Shown here: positions 9,286 through 18,081 of the stretch, one piece after another
How the letters are laid out: each line of letters begins with the position of its first letter
How positions within the stretch are numbered: position 1 is the stretch's first letter
Assembly: GCF_004153455.1 (NCBI RefSeq)
Contig: NZ_SDQE01000010.1
Coordinates: 62,001 to 126,000, forward strand
DNA length: 64,000 nt
From: Allopusillimonas ginsengisoli
GTDB taxonomy: Bacteria > Pseudomonadota > Gammaproteobacteria > Burkholderiales > Burkholderiaceae_B
Reading direction: 5' to 3'
The notes under the pieces: generated by a model
What the model was told of the DNA's origin: nothing
The model's database searches: none
The model's input: only the letters and a program-made list of their open reading frames with translations
Translations under genes and position numbers: made by a program

Positions 9286-10449
9286 TCAGGACAGGATTGC
9301 CTTGGCAATCGTATTGCGCTGGATTTCGCTGGTGCCGGTCACAATACGATATAGGCGCAATCGTCGGAAAATGAACTCAACCGGATGATTCCTGGTGACA
9401 CCTACATTGCCATGAATCTGCATTGCCTTGTCCGCGATCTCGAAGCATTTCTCGGAGACGAACAGCTTGCACATGGAGGCTTCCTTGCGAATATCCTGGC
9501 CGGCATCGGCCATCTTTGCGGTCGCCATGATCATGCTCGTGCAGGCATACAAGCTGGTCGCCATATCGGCCAGCATATGCTGTATGGCCTGGAACCGGCT
9601 GATCGGTCCGCCGAACTGCTGCCGCTTGCCGGCATAATCAACGGCCAGGTGATAAGCCTGCCGTGCCAGCCCCGTCATGGTAGGGCAATGCAGGAGCCGG
9701 TTCACGCTGATCCTGCCCATCGCCGTCCTGAAGCCCTGCCCTTCTTCGCCGAGCAGGTTGGCACGCGGAACTCTGACATCACGCAGCACGATATCGGCAT
9801 CCACATGCTGGCCGGTCATCGGAAGATAATCGTAGGTCAGGCTGACCCCTGGCCTGTCCAGTTCGATCAGGATGGCCGAGATTCCATCGGACCCCTTGTC
9901 CGGATCGGTTACACACATCGTAATCGCGTAATCCGCGAATGCGCTTGCGCTGATGTAGTGCTTATGTCCGTTGATAATATAATCGTCGCCGTCCCGTACA
10001 GCCCGGGTTCTGATGCTGGCGGCATCCGACCCGGACTGCGGCTCTGTCATCGCAAAACAAGTGCCCAGCTCGCCCCGCACGACGGGCAGAATAAAACGCT
10101 CAATTTGCTCGGGACTGGCGTACTTGACGAGATTGCCGATTCTGGCGGGGCCGCCCCAGTCGCCCAATACGTGCGGAAACAATATCGCGCCCGATGCCGC
10201 GACATCGTCCTTGAGCACACACAGGTCCTGCACACCCATGCCCTGGCCACCCAGTTCGCAAGGCACCTGCAATCCATAAAATCCCAGTTCCCGCGAACGT
10301 TTCCATACTTTGCGCACGACTTCCTTGGAAAACCGGTCTTCATAGCCAAAGCCATTTTCCTGTTCGAAAGGAATGAGTTCCTCGTCGAGATAGGCACGCA
10401 GACGTACACGCAGGGTGTCAAGGTCAGGGTAGCTTGTCATCGTATCCAT
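9286..10449 (-). CDS. Acyl-CoA dehydrogenase family flavoprotein
   Basis: The 387-residue protein shows the FAD-binding segment CFAMTEPQSGSDAASI and INGHKHYISASAFADY in the central domain, and the C-terminal block GTSEIQRNTIAKAIL. Such enzymes oxidise acyl-CoA to the alpha,beta-unsaturated thioester and pass electrons to ETF. The medium-chain type carries its catalytic Glu in YEGTS. Here the segment reads IVTGTS, with Thr at that position, as in isovaleryl- or long-chain-type members that supply the base from another helix. The equivalent helix reads KRQQFG, with no obvious Glu. It is therefore unclear where the base is. It leads the CaiB operon and is divergent from a LysR gene. Confidence 0.9.
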   Translation of the reverse strand: MDTMTSYPDLDTLRVRLRAYLDEELIPFEQENGFGYEDRFSKEVVRKVWKRSRELGFYGLQVPCELGGQGMGVQDLCVLKDDVAASGAILFPHVLGDWGGPARIGNLVKYASPEQIERFILPVVRGELGTCFAMTEPQSGSDAASIRTRAVRDGDDYIINGHKHYISASAFADYAITMCVTDPDKGSDGISAILIELDRPGVSLTYDYLPMTGQHVDADIVLRDVRVPRANLLGEEGQGFRTAMGRISVNRLLHCPTMTGLARQAYHLAVDYAGKRQQFGGPISRFQAIQHMLADMATSLYACTSMIMATAKMADAGQDIRKEASMCKLFVSEKCFEIADKAMQIHGNVGVTRNHPVEFIFRRLRLYRIVTGTSEIQRNTIAKAILS

Positions 10450-10550
10450 AATGGTGCGCCGCTTTTTCGTTAAGGGAATACAGATATTGACAGTGCGGGC
10501 CTGGATGCTGGATTATCGTTTCGTCAATTTCAATAACGCAGGGGAATGTC

Positions 10551-11468
10551 GTGCGGCTCGAAGACCTGAATTATTTCCTTGCGGTGGCTGATACCGGCCA
10601 TGTGGGACGCGCCGCAGACAAGCTCGGGCAAACGCAACCCGCCTTGACCAAGGGCATTCAACGTCTGGAAAACGAGCTCAAGCTGCAGCTTTTCGAGCGC
10701 ACGCCCAAAGGCATGGTGCTGACAACGGTCGGACGCACTTTTTACGAGCGCGCGCACAGCGTACAACTTGGCCTGAACGAGGCGGTCCGCGAAGCGCAAG
10801 ACTTGCACCTGGGCGCCATAGGTCTGCTGCGGGTGGGCTTGCCCCCGAACTATGCCGATTACTTTGCCTCGGCCTGTGAGCTCTTGCTGCGTCAGCGGCC
10901 AGCCGCCCGGGTGCAGGTCACGCTCGGCCTGAACGATATGCTGTTTTCCGCCCTGCGCAACGGCGACCTGGATCTGTGCATCAGCGGTCAGCACAACGCG
11001 GCAAATCCCGATTTTGAGCAGCAGCCGCTGTTTGACGATGATTTGCGTATTGTTGCCCGCGAAGGCCATCCGTTCTTTTTCCGCAACCCGCTGCGTTTCG
11101 CTGCGCTGGCCGAAGCCGCATGGATTCTGCCGAGCAACAAGATTGTCGCGCGCCGATGGGTAGACGCGCGTTTTCTTGAGCATGGCTTGCCGACACCCCA
11201 TGTCGTGGTCGAGTCGAGCTCGTCGAGCGTGTCGCTGATACGCATGGTACGCAGCTCGGATCTGCTTACCATCGCCACCGAATCATCGTTGCGACAGCCG
11301 GAATGTAAAGGACTGCGCCCCATCCCCTTGCGCGAAGCGGCCTGGCGTCGCGTTGTGGGCATCACAACTCGCCGAGGCGCTTATCTTTCACCGCTGGCGC
11401 AGCGCTTTATCGACCTGCTGCATCAACACAAGCCTGTCGACCTTCTGCGCAACGATATCGACGGCTAG
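10551..11468 (+). CDS. LysR family transcriptional regulator
   Basis: This 305-residue LysR protein starts at a GTG and reads MRLEDLNYFLAVADTGHVGRAADKLG, the canonical winged helix opening, followed by the substrate-binding fold. It is divergent from the acyl-CoA dehydrogenase/CaiB operon with a 101-bp gap and convergent, with a four-base overlap, with the acyl-CoA ligase gene. It most likely controls this CoA-catabolic cluster. The inducer is unknown. Confidence 0.92.
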   Translation: MRLEDLNYFLAVADTGHVGRAADKLGQTQPALTKGIQRLENELKLQLFERTPKGMVLTTVGRTFYERAHSVQLGLNEAVREAQDLHLGAIGLLRVGLPPNYADYFASACELLLRQRPAARVQVTLGLNDMLFSALRNGDLDLCISGQHNAANPDFEQQPLFDDDLRIVAREGHPFFFRNPLRFAALAEAAWILPSNKIVARRWVDARFLEHGLPTPHVVVESSSSSVSLIRMVRSSDLLTIATESSLRQPECKGLRPIPLREAAWRRVVGITTRRGAYLSPLAQRFIDLLHQHKPVDLLRNDIDG

Positions 11469-13018
11469 ACCACCCTGCGCGCATGGCCGCTCCAGTAAGG
11501 ATCCTTGAGCGCCTTTCTCGCTATCTTCCCGTTTGCGTTCTTGGGCAGCGCTTCCAACAGAACGATTGAGCGCGGTTTCTTGAAATCCGCGAGCAATGTC
11601 TTGCAATGGGCCGCAAGATTATCCGCGTTGGCCTGGATGCCAGGTTTCAAGACCACTGCGGCCATCACGGACTCACCCCATATCTCGTCCGGTACGCCGA
11701 ACACACAGGCTTCGTACACGGCGGGATGCCGGTATAAAACCTGTTCCACCTCGGTTGGATATACATTGAAGCCACCGGAGATGATCATGTCTTTCTTGCG
11801 ATCCACGATATATAGATAGCCCTCGTCATCCATGCGCGCAAGATCCCCTGTGTGGCACCAGCCATCGCGCAGCGCCTGCGCGCTCAGCTCGGGTTCGCGC
11901 CAATAACCTGCAAACACATCGGGACCGCGCACCGCGATCTCACCCACCGCGCCCGCATCAACCGGTTGCCCGTCATCGCCCAGCAGCCGCAGCTCGGTTT
12001 CCCCAAAGGCACGGCCGCAAGAGAGCAATAACTCCTCGCGTTCGCGCAATGCACGCGCATGGTCATCCGTTGCCAGCAAGACCATGCCACCCGTCGTCTC
12101 GCCTGCGCCATAGCCCTGACTGAGCACCGGGCCCAACGCGTCCCATGCCTCTCGGATGCGTGCGGGCGCCATGGGCGCGGCGCCATAGGACACCTGGCGC
12201 AATGAGCGCAAATCGTAGCGATGCAAGGAAGGATGCGCGATGAGCATATTGATCATCGTTGGCACCATAAAGGTGAAGGCTGCACGATGGCGCTCGACCG
12301 AGGACAGAAACTGTTCAGGATCGAACCGCTCATGCAGCAGGATTGTCCCCCCCTGAAAAAGAAAGGGTTGGATAAACATGCCGCTGGCGTGCGTGATGGG
12401 GCCGGACAGCGCCAGAACATCACCCGCATTGGCCCGCATACGGCCCATGACCACCTTGCGCAGCGAGGCCAGCCGGTTTCCCACCGTTTGCATGGCCGCC
12501 TTGAGCTTGCCCGTGGACCCTGATGTAAAGTGCAGGACCGCCAGATCGCTGGCTTGCATTTGAACGTCCGGATTCCGGGGCGACGCAGCCATGAGCAAGG
12601 TCTCGTACTCGCTGTCTTCGCCATAGCGCTTGCCCATGGCGATGGTGCGTTCCACGCAATCGAGCTGTGTCCTGACCGCCTCGGCTCCCTCGCGATGCGC
12701 CTCATCCAGAAACAGAAAACGCGCTTCGGCGTTGCTGACAGTTTCTATCAGTTCCTGGGGAGACAGCCTGGCGTTCAGCGCCACCTTGACCAGCCCGGCC
12801 TTGTAAAGCGCGCATTCGAGCTCAATGATCTCAGGCCGGTTCCAGGCCTGTATGGCGACCCGCTCGCCCTTGCGCAGGCCAAGTCCGATAAGCGCGTTGG
12901 CGAGGCGGCTGGAACGCGTATCCAGATCGCCATGGCTGATCGTCTGATCGTTGAAAATAATGGCAGGCCTGTTGCGCCAATACTGCGCATTGCGGCTGAT
13001 GAAACGTCCTTGGTTCAT
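11465..13018 (-). CDS. AMP-forming acyl-CoA ligase
   Basis: A 517-residue ANL-superfamily enzyme with the phosphate loop LHFTSGSTGKLKAAMQT near residue 165, the A5 motif YGAGETTGGM, the hinge IVDRKKDMIISGGFNVYP near residue 410, and the C-terminal catalytic Lys in PKNANGKIARKAL. It activates a carboxylic acid with ATP and CoA. Its 3' end meets the LysR stop, and its 5' end is divergent from the Bug receptor gene at 13290. With CaiB and the dehydrogenase it gives two alternative ways of forming the acyl-CoA, by ligation or by CoA transfer. Substrate class cannot be resolved. Confidence 0.92.
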   Translation of the reverse strand: MNQGRFISRNAQYWRNRPAIIFNDQTISHGDLDTRSSRLANALIGLGLRKGERVAIQAWNRPEIIELECALYKAGLVKVALNARLSPQELIETVSNAEARFLFLDEAHREGAEAVRTQLDCVERTIAMGKRYGEDSEYETLLMAASPRNPDVQMQASDLAVLHFTSGSTGKLKAAMQTVGNRLASLRKVVMGRMRANAGDVLALSGPITHASGMFIQPFLFQGGTILLHERFDPEQFLSSVERHRAAFTFMVPTMINMLIAHPSLHRYDLRSLRQVSYGAAPMAPARIREAWDALGPVLSQGYGAGETTGGMVLLATDDHARALREREELLLSCGRAFGETELRLLGDDGQPVDAGAVGEIAVRGPDVFAGYWREPELSAQALRDGWCHTGDLARMDDEGYLYIVDRKKDMIISGGFNVYPTEVEQVLYRHPAVYEACVFGVPDEIWGESVMAAVVLKPGIQANADNLAAHCKTLLADFKKPRSIVLLEALPKNANGKIARKALKDPYWSGHARRVV

Positions 13019-13289
13019 GGAAATAGGCCTCGAAGAGAAAGAGGCCTCATGATGAGGGCCGGCAGCGAACTTCGTGATAACGCCACGCCAAGACTTGATG
13101 ACGTGCCGTTATCGGTTCGGACGCCATGCTGTCGTGGCCGGCTGACACGCTCAATGGGCGGACGATGCCGTTGCGTTATCGAATCGCAGTATCAGGGAAT
13201 GAAGCGCCGGGAGGCGGTGAAGTATAACGTTTCCATCATGCAGTCGGCATCAGCGCGACACGCACACGACAACTACCTGGAGACATAGC

Positions 13290-14270
13290 ATGCGTATTCT
13301 ATCGTTCACCTCGCGCCTGGCGGCGGCGGTTACCTTGGGCATTGCCACCTTTTCCTCTGCCATGGCAGCAAGCAGCGATTATCCTTCGCGGCCCATACAA
13401 CTGATCGTGCCGTTCAGCGCCGGCGGCCAGTTCGATTTTCTTGCCCGCGTCGTTGCGGAATCCATGAGCAAAAACCTGGGACGCCAGATGATTGTTGAAA
13501 ACATCAGTGGCGCCGGCGGAAATGTCGGCGGCGCCAAGGCGGCCAATGCCAAGCCAGATGGCTACACGCTCCTGGAATACGGCGGCAACTATGCCATCGC
13601 CAAATATCTGACCAAGAATCTGAGTTACGACCCGCTGGGAGACTTCAAGCCGGTTGCGGCCATCAGCCTCGCACCGCATGCAATCTTGATCAATGCCAAG
13701 CTGCCCATCAACAGCTTTGAGGAGCTGGTTGCGTATGCCAAGGCCCATCCCGACGCATTCAACTATGCAACGCCGGGGGTGGGCACCTCCATGCAGCTAA
13801 CCTTTGAAGAAATCAAATCGCATTTTGGATTCCCCGCCACGCATATTCCCTATCGAGGCGGCAGCAATGCGCTCAATGATCTGGCCAGCGGCCAGGTTTC
13901 CGCAGGCATCGTCGCTGTTGCGCCAGCCATGCCCTTTATACAGTCGGGCCAGATAAAAGCGCTGGCTATAACCGGCCCCGAGCGCGTACAGCCACTACCC
14001 GATGTGCCCACGATCTCGGAGCTGGGCTATACGGGGTTCAGCAGCGGCAGCTGGGCCGGCATCGCTGTTCCCAAGGGAACGCCGGACGAGATCGTGGAAC
14101 GGCTTCACGCATCGGTGCAGGCAGCCTTGAGCGATCCCGACCTGCTGGCGCGATTTGACGCACTTGCGTTTACGGCCTTGCCGGGCACGCAAGCGGATTT
14201 TCAGGCACGCATCGACGACGAAGCCCAGCGCTACGGGCCGATCATTGAACGACTGCAGCTCCAGCGCTGA
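13290..14270 (+). CDS. Tripartite tricarboxylate transporter receptor (Bug family)
   Basis: This 326-residue periplasmic binding protein has a signal peptide ending near AMAA (residues 25-28), then YPSRPIQLIVPFSAGGQFD, SGAGGNVGGAKAANAKPDGY and THIPYRGGSNALNDLASGQV, all Bug-family hallmarks. Bug proteins bind carboxylates, amides or small aromatics. No TctA/TctB membrane genes are nearby, so it is an orphan receptor, as is usual in Bordetella and relatives. Its place next to an acyl-CoA ligase, CaiB and a dehydrogenase suggests it binds the acid that they process. A GC-rich hairpin follows the stop. Confidence 0.95.
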   Translation: MRILSFTSRLAAAVTLGIATFSSAMAASSDYPSRPIQLIVPFSAGGQFDFLARVVAESMSKNLGRQMIVENISGAGGNVGGAKAANAKPDGYTLLEYGGNYAIAKYLTKNLSYDPLGDFKPVAAISLAPHAILINAKLPINSFEELVAYAKAHPDAFNYATPGVGTSMQLTFEEIKSHFGFPATHIPYRGGSNALNDLASGQVSAGIVAVAPAMPFIQSGQIKALAITGPERVQPLPDVPTISELGYTGFSSGSWAGIAVPKGTPDEIVERLHASVQAALSDPDLLARFDALAFTALPGTQADFQARIDDEAQRYGPIIERLQLQR

Positions 14271-14280
14271 AATCAGCGGT

Positions 14281-14313
14281 CCGCAGAAAGCCGGCGCCAG
14301 GGCCGGCCTGCGG
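14281..14313 (+). terminator. GC-rich hairpin downstream of Bug gene
   Basis: Two nested stems are present: CCGCAG (14281-14286) pairs with CTGCGG (14308-14313), and GCCGGC (14290-14295) pairs with GCCGGC (14302-14307). There is no T-run after it, so intrinsic termination is uncertain; it may act as an mRNA 3' stabiliser. Confidence 0.4.
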
Positions 14314-14354
14314 ATGCGCCGCGGCCCGACTGAAAGCGGGCAACAATACCCTCA

Positions 14355-14367
14355 TTGGCATACAAAA
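14355..14367. promoter_or_regulatory. Putative GntR operator, copy 1
   Basis: TTGGCATACAAAA matches the TTGGYATRCMAA pattern shared by four sites in this window. It lies between the Bug gene and the GntR gene, about 175 bp before the regulator's start codon. FadR/FCD-type GntR proteins commonly bind palindromes of the TTGGTATACCAA kind, so the match supports autoregulation. It is the weakest copy. Confidence 0.5.
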
Positions 14368-14527
14368 TAGCATTTAAGCGATGTGACGCGCCTCGTTGAT
14401 CGACAAAAAACAAGTAAAATCTGTCAACACTAGCCCTTCCCCTCGCAAAATACGGGCTTATCACAGCCCGCTGGCGCCATTCCCGTTTTCGCGGGAGCCA
14501 TGATCTGGCAAGACGCGCCGCTCCAAG

Positions 14528-14539
14528 TTGGTATGCCAA
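14528..14539. promoter_or_regulatory. Putative GntR operator, copy 2
   Basis: TTGGTATGCCAA, a palindrome with 4-bp outer arms TTGG and CCAA, abuts the ATG of the GntR gene. Its location over the translation start suggests negative autoregulation. Confidence 0.6.
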
Positions 14540-15280
14540 ATGAGAATGAACGATGCACACAACACCCTTGCCGCAGCCGCGCAGACAGAAGACGTCGACA
14601 TAACCATCGACCGGCGCACCCTGCCTACTGCTGTGGCAGAGCGCCTGCGCGACATGATTATCGAGGGTGAGCTGCCAGCGGGAACGCGTCTGAATGAGCG
14701 CACATTGTGCGCTCGCCTGCAGGTGTCGCGCACACCTTTGCGGGAAGCCTTTCGCTTGCTGTGCGCCGATGGCTTGGTGCGCATGCAGCCCAACAAAGGG
14801 GCTCAAGTCGTGGCGCTGTCCCAAGACGATATCAGACAGAGCTTCGAAGTCATGGGCGCGCTGGAGGCATTGTCCGGCGAGCTGGCTTGCCAGCACGTGA
14901 CAGATCGCGAAATTATCGAGATCCGCGCATTAACCTTCGAAATGCAGGCCTGCCATGCGCGGGAGGATCTCTCTTCCTACTACCGCATCAATCGCGAAAT
15001 CCATGATCGCATCAACGCCGCATCCCGCAACGCCCTGCTGGAAGATGTCTACCGCAACATCAACCTGCGCCTGCAAAACCTGCGTTTTCGCTCCAACCTC
15101 AACCACGACAAGTGGGACCGCGCCATGCGTGAGCACCTCGATATGGCAGACGCCCTCGAAGCGCGCGATGGCGCACGACTCTCCAGAATCATGCGCGATC
15201 ACCTGAAACGCAAAGGCGAAACCGTGCTCGAAGACCTTCAACAACAGGCCGCCTTGCCAACAGCACAAAACGGCGATTGA
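14540..15280 (+). CDS. GntR family regulator, FadR/FCD subfamily
   Basis: The protein of about 246 residues has an N-terminal GntR winged helix (AVAERLRDMIIEGELPAG, then RTLCARLQVSRTPLREAFRLL) and an all-helical FCD ligand domain. The latter includes INREIHDRINAASRN and a terminal MREHLDMADALEARDG segment that should carry metal- and acid-binding His residues. ATG at 14540 or 14546 are both possible; neither has a clear ribosome site. The gene is convergent with the serine hydrolase gene (stops adjacent). The ABC importer and hydrolase promoters both contain a palindrome like the one at its own start, so it is the probable regulator of the whole peptide unit. Confidence 0.9.
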   Translation: MRMNDAHNTLAAAAQTEDVDITIDRRTLPTAVAERLRDMIIEGELPAGTRLNERTLCARLQVSRTPLREAFRLLCADGLVRMQPNKGAQVVALSQDDIRQSFEVMGALEALSGELACQHVTDREIIEIRALTFEMQACHAREDLSSYYRINREIHDRINAASRNALLEDVYRNINLRLQNLRFRSNLNHDKWDRAMREHLDMADALEARDGARLSRIMRDHLKRKGETVLEDLQQQAALPTAQNGD

Positions 15281-16327
15281 TCAGCTCCGCTTCACCGCCT
15301 CGAGTATCTGGCCGAACAATTCGTCCGCATGCGAGGACTCAAGCCAGCGTACGATGACCACAAGCTTGTGTTCGGGCTCTACCCAGGTAAACGAACTGCC
15401 TGCGCCTATGCCAAAGAAGCTGGTCTCGGGCAGGCTGGGGAATATCTTGCGCGCGTGATTGAGCCAGATCAGGTAGCCATAGTAAGGCGCAATATCGCAA
15501 GGCCGACGCATTTGCGCAATCCACTCCGATGAGAGCACGCGCTTGCCATCCGCCATGCCATCGTTCAACAGCATCAGCCCCACTTTGGCCTGATTGCGCG
15601 CGCTGACCGACATCCCTCCGCCCCAATGCGTACCTCCGGTTACGGACTGAACCCGCTTGCCCGCAATATCGACCCAGGCATTGTCATAACCTACCCACTG
15701 CCAGTCTTCACTGGCGCCCACAGGCCGCATAATGGCTTCGCGAAACACCTCTGGCAACGGCTGCTGAAACAGGTGCAGCAAGGCAAACGCCAACTGATTG
15801 ATGCGGACATCGTTGTATTCCCAATAGCTGCCCGCTGCCTGCAATGGCCGCGCATCGCCTTTGCGCCCAGACGGAGGTTCGCCGAAGGTGACAGCCCGGT
15901 AGCGATCGGCCTGGTCGGGAATATCCCAAAGCGTGCCTTCCCACTCGCTGGTTTGATGCAGCATATGCTCCCAGGTGATGCGCGCATTGTTGCCTTCGTC
16001 AAAGCCTATCCCCGGCAAACGCTGTCCTATCGGCTCGCGCACATCAGGCAGCAAGCCGCGATCATGCGCCACGCCCGCCAGTAGCGCAAGATACATCTTG
16101 GCCACGCTGAAGGTAAGATCCGCGCGGTCCGGCTCTCCCCAGGCTGCCAGCTCCTTGCCTTCGCGCAGAATCACCCCCGACACAGGGCCCCTTGAATGGA
16201 TGGGTCCGTACAGTCTGTTCCAGGGAGGCGGGTCATTCAGGTGCACACCGAAATTGCCGCTGGCGTCCCGATCCCAGGTTGATTCGTGGGCCTGCGCAAA
16301 AGCGATGGCTTGGTCAAATGTCGTCAT
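15281..16327 (-). CDS. Serine hydrolase of the class C beta-lactamase/esterase family
   Basis: A 348-residue penicillin-binding-fold enzyme with the catalytic S-x-x-K at residues 74-77 (SVAK) and a candidate second-motif Tyr171 in YWEYNDVRIN. No signal peptide is visible (start MTTFDQAIAFAQAH), so it should be cytosolic and act on an imported compound. Relatives include D-aminopeptidases, esterases and 6-aminohexanoate-dimer hydrolase. The gene is divergent from the ABC importer. A GntR-type palindrome sits 22 bp before its start, so it is probably co-induced with the importer. It should not be read as an antibiotic-resistance lactamase. Confidence 0.87.
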   Translation of the reverse strand: MTTFDQAIAFAQAHESTWDRDASGNFGVHLNDPPPWNRLYGPIHSRGPVSGVILREGKELAAWGEPDRADLTFSVAKMYLALLAGVAHDRGLLPDVREPIGQRLPGIGFDEGNNARITWEHMLHQTSEWEGTLWDIPDQADRYRAVTFGEPPSGRKGDARPLQAAGSYWEYNDVRINQLAFALLHLFQQPLPEVFREAIMRPVGASEDWQWVGYDNAWVDIAGKRVQSVTGGTHWGGGMSVSARNQAKVGLMLLNDGMADGKRVLSSEWIAQMRRPCDIAPYYGYLIWLNHARKIFPSLPETSFFGIGAGSSFTWVEPEHKLVVIVRWLESSHADELFGQILEAVKRS

Positions 16328-16348
16328 GCTTGTCTCAAGGTCGATTAA

Positions 16349-16360
16349 TGGTATACAAAA
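16349..16360. promoter_or_regulatory. Putative GntR operator, copy 3
   Basis: TGGTATACAAAA, within AATGGTATACAAAATT, lies 22-33 bp upstream of the serine hydrolase start codon on the minus strand. It contains the perfect core GTATAC and matches the sites at 14528 and 16456. Confidence 0.6.
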
Positions 16361-16455
16361 TTATTTTGCGTAATCATAATAGGCATGGCCATCTCATTAT
16401 GGCAAGATGGTATCAGGTATGAGCCCCAGAAGCTCACCGTGCGCAATAGGCCAAG

Positions 16456-16467
16456 TTGGTATACAAG
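16456..16467. promoter_or_regulatory. Putative GntR operator, copy 4
   Basis: TTGGTATACAAG with a perfect GTATAC core lies 31-42 bp upstream of the start codon of the ABC substrate-binding protein gene. This position fits repression at or just after the promoter. Confidence 0.62.
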
Positions 16468-16497
16468 GCCGCCTACCGTTACCCGGAGGAAGACAAA

Positions 16498-18057
16498 ATG
16501 AAACCACTGATGCAAACCCTGGCCATGGGCCGCCCTGGCATGTGGCGAGGCCTGGCCGCCAGTCTGATCACAGCAGGACTCCTGAGCGCCAGCTTGCCGG
16601 CGCTGGCGAACAAAGCGGATGACACGCTGCGCATGGCTTACGACCAGGCCCCCGAAAGTGTCGATCCGTATTTCAACAACGTGCGGATCGGCGTCATCAT
16701 CGCCGCGAACGTATGGGATACCCTGCTGTACCGCGACCCGATGACCAACGAGTACAAAGGCCAACTGGCGGAAAGCTGGGAACAGGTGGATGACCGTACG
16801 CTGGAGTTCAAACTGCGCCAGGGCATCAAGTTCCACAATGGTGAACCGTTCAATGCCGACTCGGTGGTCTATACCCTGAACTTCGTGTCCGACCCGGCCA
16901 ACAAGGCCACGACGCAACAGAACGTGAGCTGGATCGATCACGCCGAAAAAATCGACGATTACACCGTACGCGTGATCAGCAAGGAGCCTTTTCCTGCCGC
17001 CAAGGAGTTCCTGTCAACCACCGTCGCCATCCATCCCGCCAAGTATTACAAGGAAGTCGGCCCGCAGGGCATGAGCGCCAAGCCGGTGGGCACGGGCCCC
17101 TATAAAGTCGTCGAGTACATTCCCGGCAAATCCATTTCTTTGGAACGCAATACCGATTACTTCAAGGACTCGCCCAAGCGTCAGCCCACCATAGGCAAAG
17201 TCGTTATCCGCTTCATTCCCGATCGCCAGACCCAAATGGCTGAAGTGATTTCAGGCGGTGAGGATTTCATCATGCACGTGCCCAAGGACCAGGCCGAGCA
17301 ATTGAAGTCCATGCCCAATCTGCAGGTAAAAAGCGGCAACACCATGCGCATCGTCTTCATGCAGCTGAATACCCGCGACGACACGCCTACGCCGCAACTG
17401 AAGGATGAACGCGTGCGCAAAGCCATTGCACACGCCATAGACCGCAAGTCCATCATCAAGAACATCGTGGGCGAAGGCGCCGAACTGCTGGAAACGATCT
17501 GCACGCCATCGCAAACCGGCTGCACGCACGAAGGCGCGCCAACTTACGATTACGATCCCGAACTCTCCAAGAAACTGCTCGCCGAAGCAGGATATCCGAA
17601 TGGATTCGAGACCAGCATCGTCGCCTATCGCGAACGCAACCAGACAGAAGCCCTGATCAACTATCTGCGTGCGGTGGGTATCGATGCCAAGCTCAACTTC
17701 CTGCAGTACGCCGCAATGCGCGACATGATTCGGGCGGGCAAGGCATCCATGACGCACCAAACCTGGGGATCGAATCTGGTCAACGATGTATCGGCTTCGA
17801 CACCAGTGTATTTTGGCGGCGGCGCGGACGATGTCACCGGCGACAAAGAGGTACAGGCCTTGCTGGCGGAGGGCGCCGTCACTATCGATGAGGATAAGCG
17901 CAACGACCTTTACAAGCAGGCGCTCACCCGAATCGCCGAACATGCTTATGCCATCCCGTTGTGGTCCTTGCCGGTGTATTACGTGGCGAGCGGCGATGTG
18001 GACTTTACGCCCTATCCCGATGAGCTCATACGCTTCTGGGACATGAGCTGGAAATAA
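16498..18057 (+). CDS. ABC transporter substrate-binding protein, peptide/opine family 5
   Basis: This 519-residue periplasmic protein has a long signal peptide ending near LPALANKA and the family-5 blocks DTLRMAYDQAPESVDPYF, SWEQVDDRTLEFKLRQGIKF, KPVGTGPYKVVEYIPGK and a C-terminal IPLWSLPVYYV. The ATG at 16498 has a strong GGAGGA ribosome site; an in-frame TTG upstream lies inside the operator and is rejected. It delivers an oligopeptide, glutathione-like or related ligand to the permeases encoded just downstream. A Cys pair (CTPSQTGC) in the second half may form a disulfide. The ligand is inferred only as far as the DppA/OppA family. Confidence 0.94.
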   Translation: MKPLMQTLAMGRPGMWRGLAASLITAGLLSASLPALANKADDTLRMAYDQAPESVDPYFNNVRIGVIIAANVWDTLLYRDPMTNEYKGQLAESWEQVDDRTLEFKLRQGIKFHNGEPFNADSVVYTLNFVSDPANKATTQQNVSWIDHAEKIDDYTVRVISKEPFPAAKEFLSTTVAIHPAKYYKEVGPQGMSAKPVGTGPYKVVEYIPGKSISLERNTDYFKDSPKRQPTIGKVVIRFIPDRQTQMAEVISGGEDFIMHVPKDQAEQLKSMPNLQVKSGNTMRIVFMQLNTRDDTPTPQLKDERVRKAIAHAIDRKSIIKNIVGEGAELLETICTPSQTGCTHEGAPTYDYDPELSKKLLAEAGYPNGFETSIVAYRERNQTEALINYLRAVGIDAKLNFLQYAAMRDMIRAGKASMTHQTWGSNLVNDVSASTPVYFGGGADDVTGDKEVQALLAEGAVTIDEDKRNDLYKQALTRIAEHAYAIPLWSLPVYYVASGDVDFTPYPDELIRFWDMSWK

Positions 18058-18081
18058 CCCACTGAAAAGCCAGACGACACT

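Noticed and set aside
15281-16327. Serine hydrolase as an antibiotic-resistance beta-lactamase
   Set aside because: There is no signal peptide, it is regulated with a peptide-type importer, and its second motif differs from class C lactamases.
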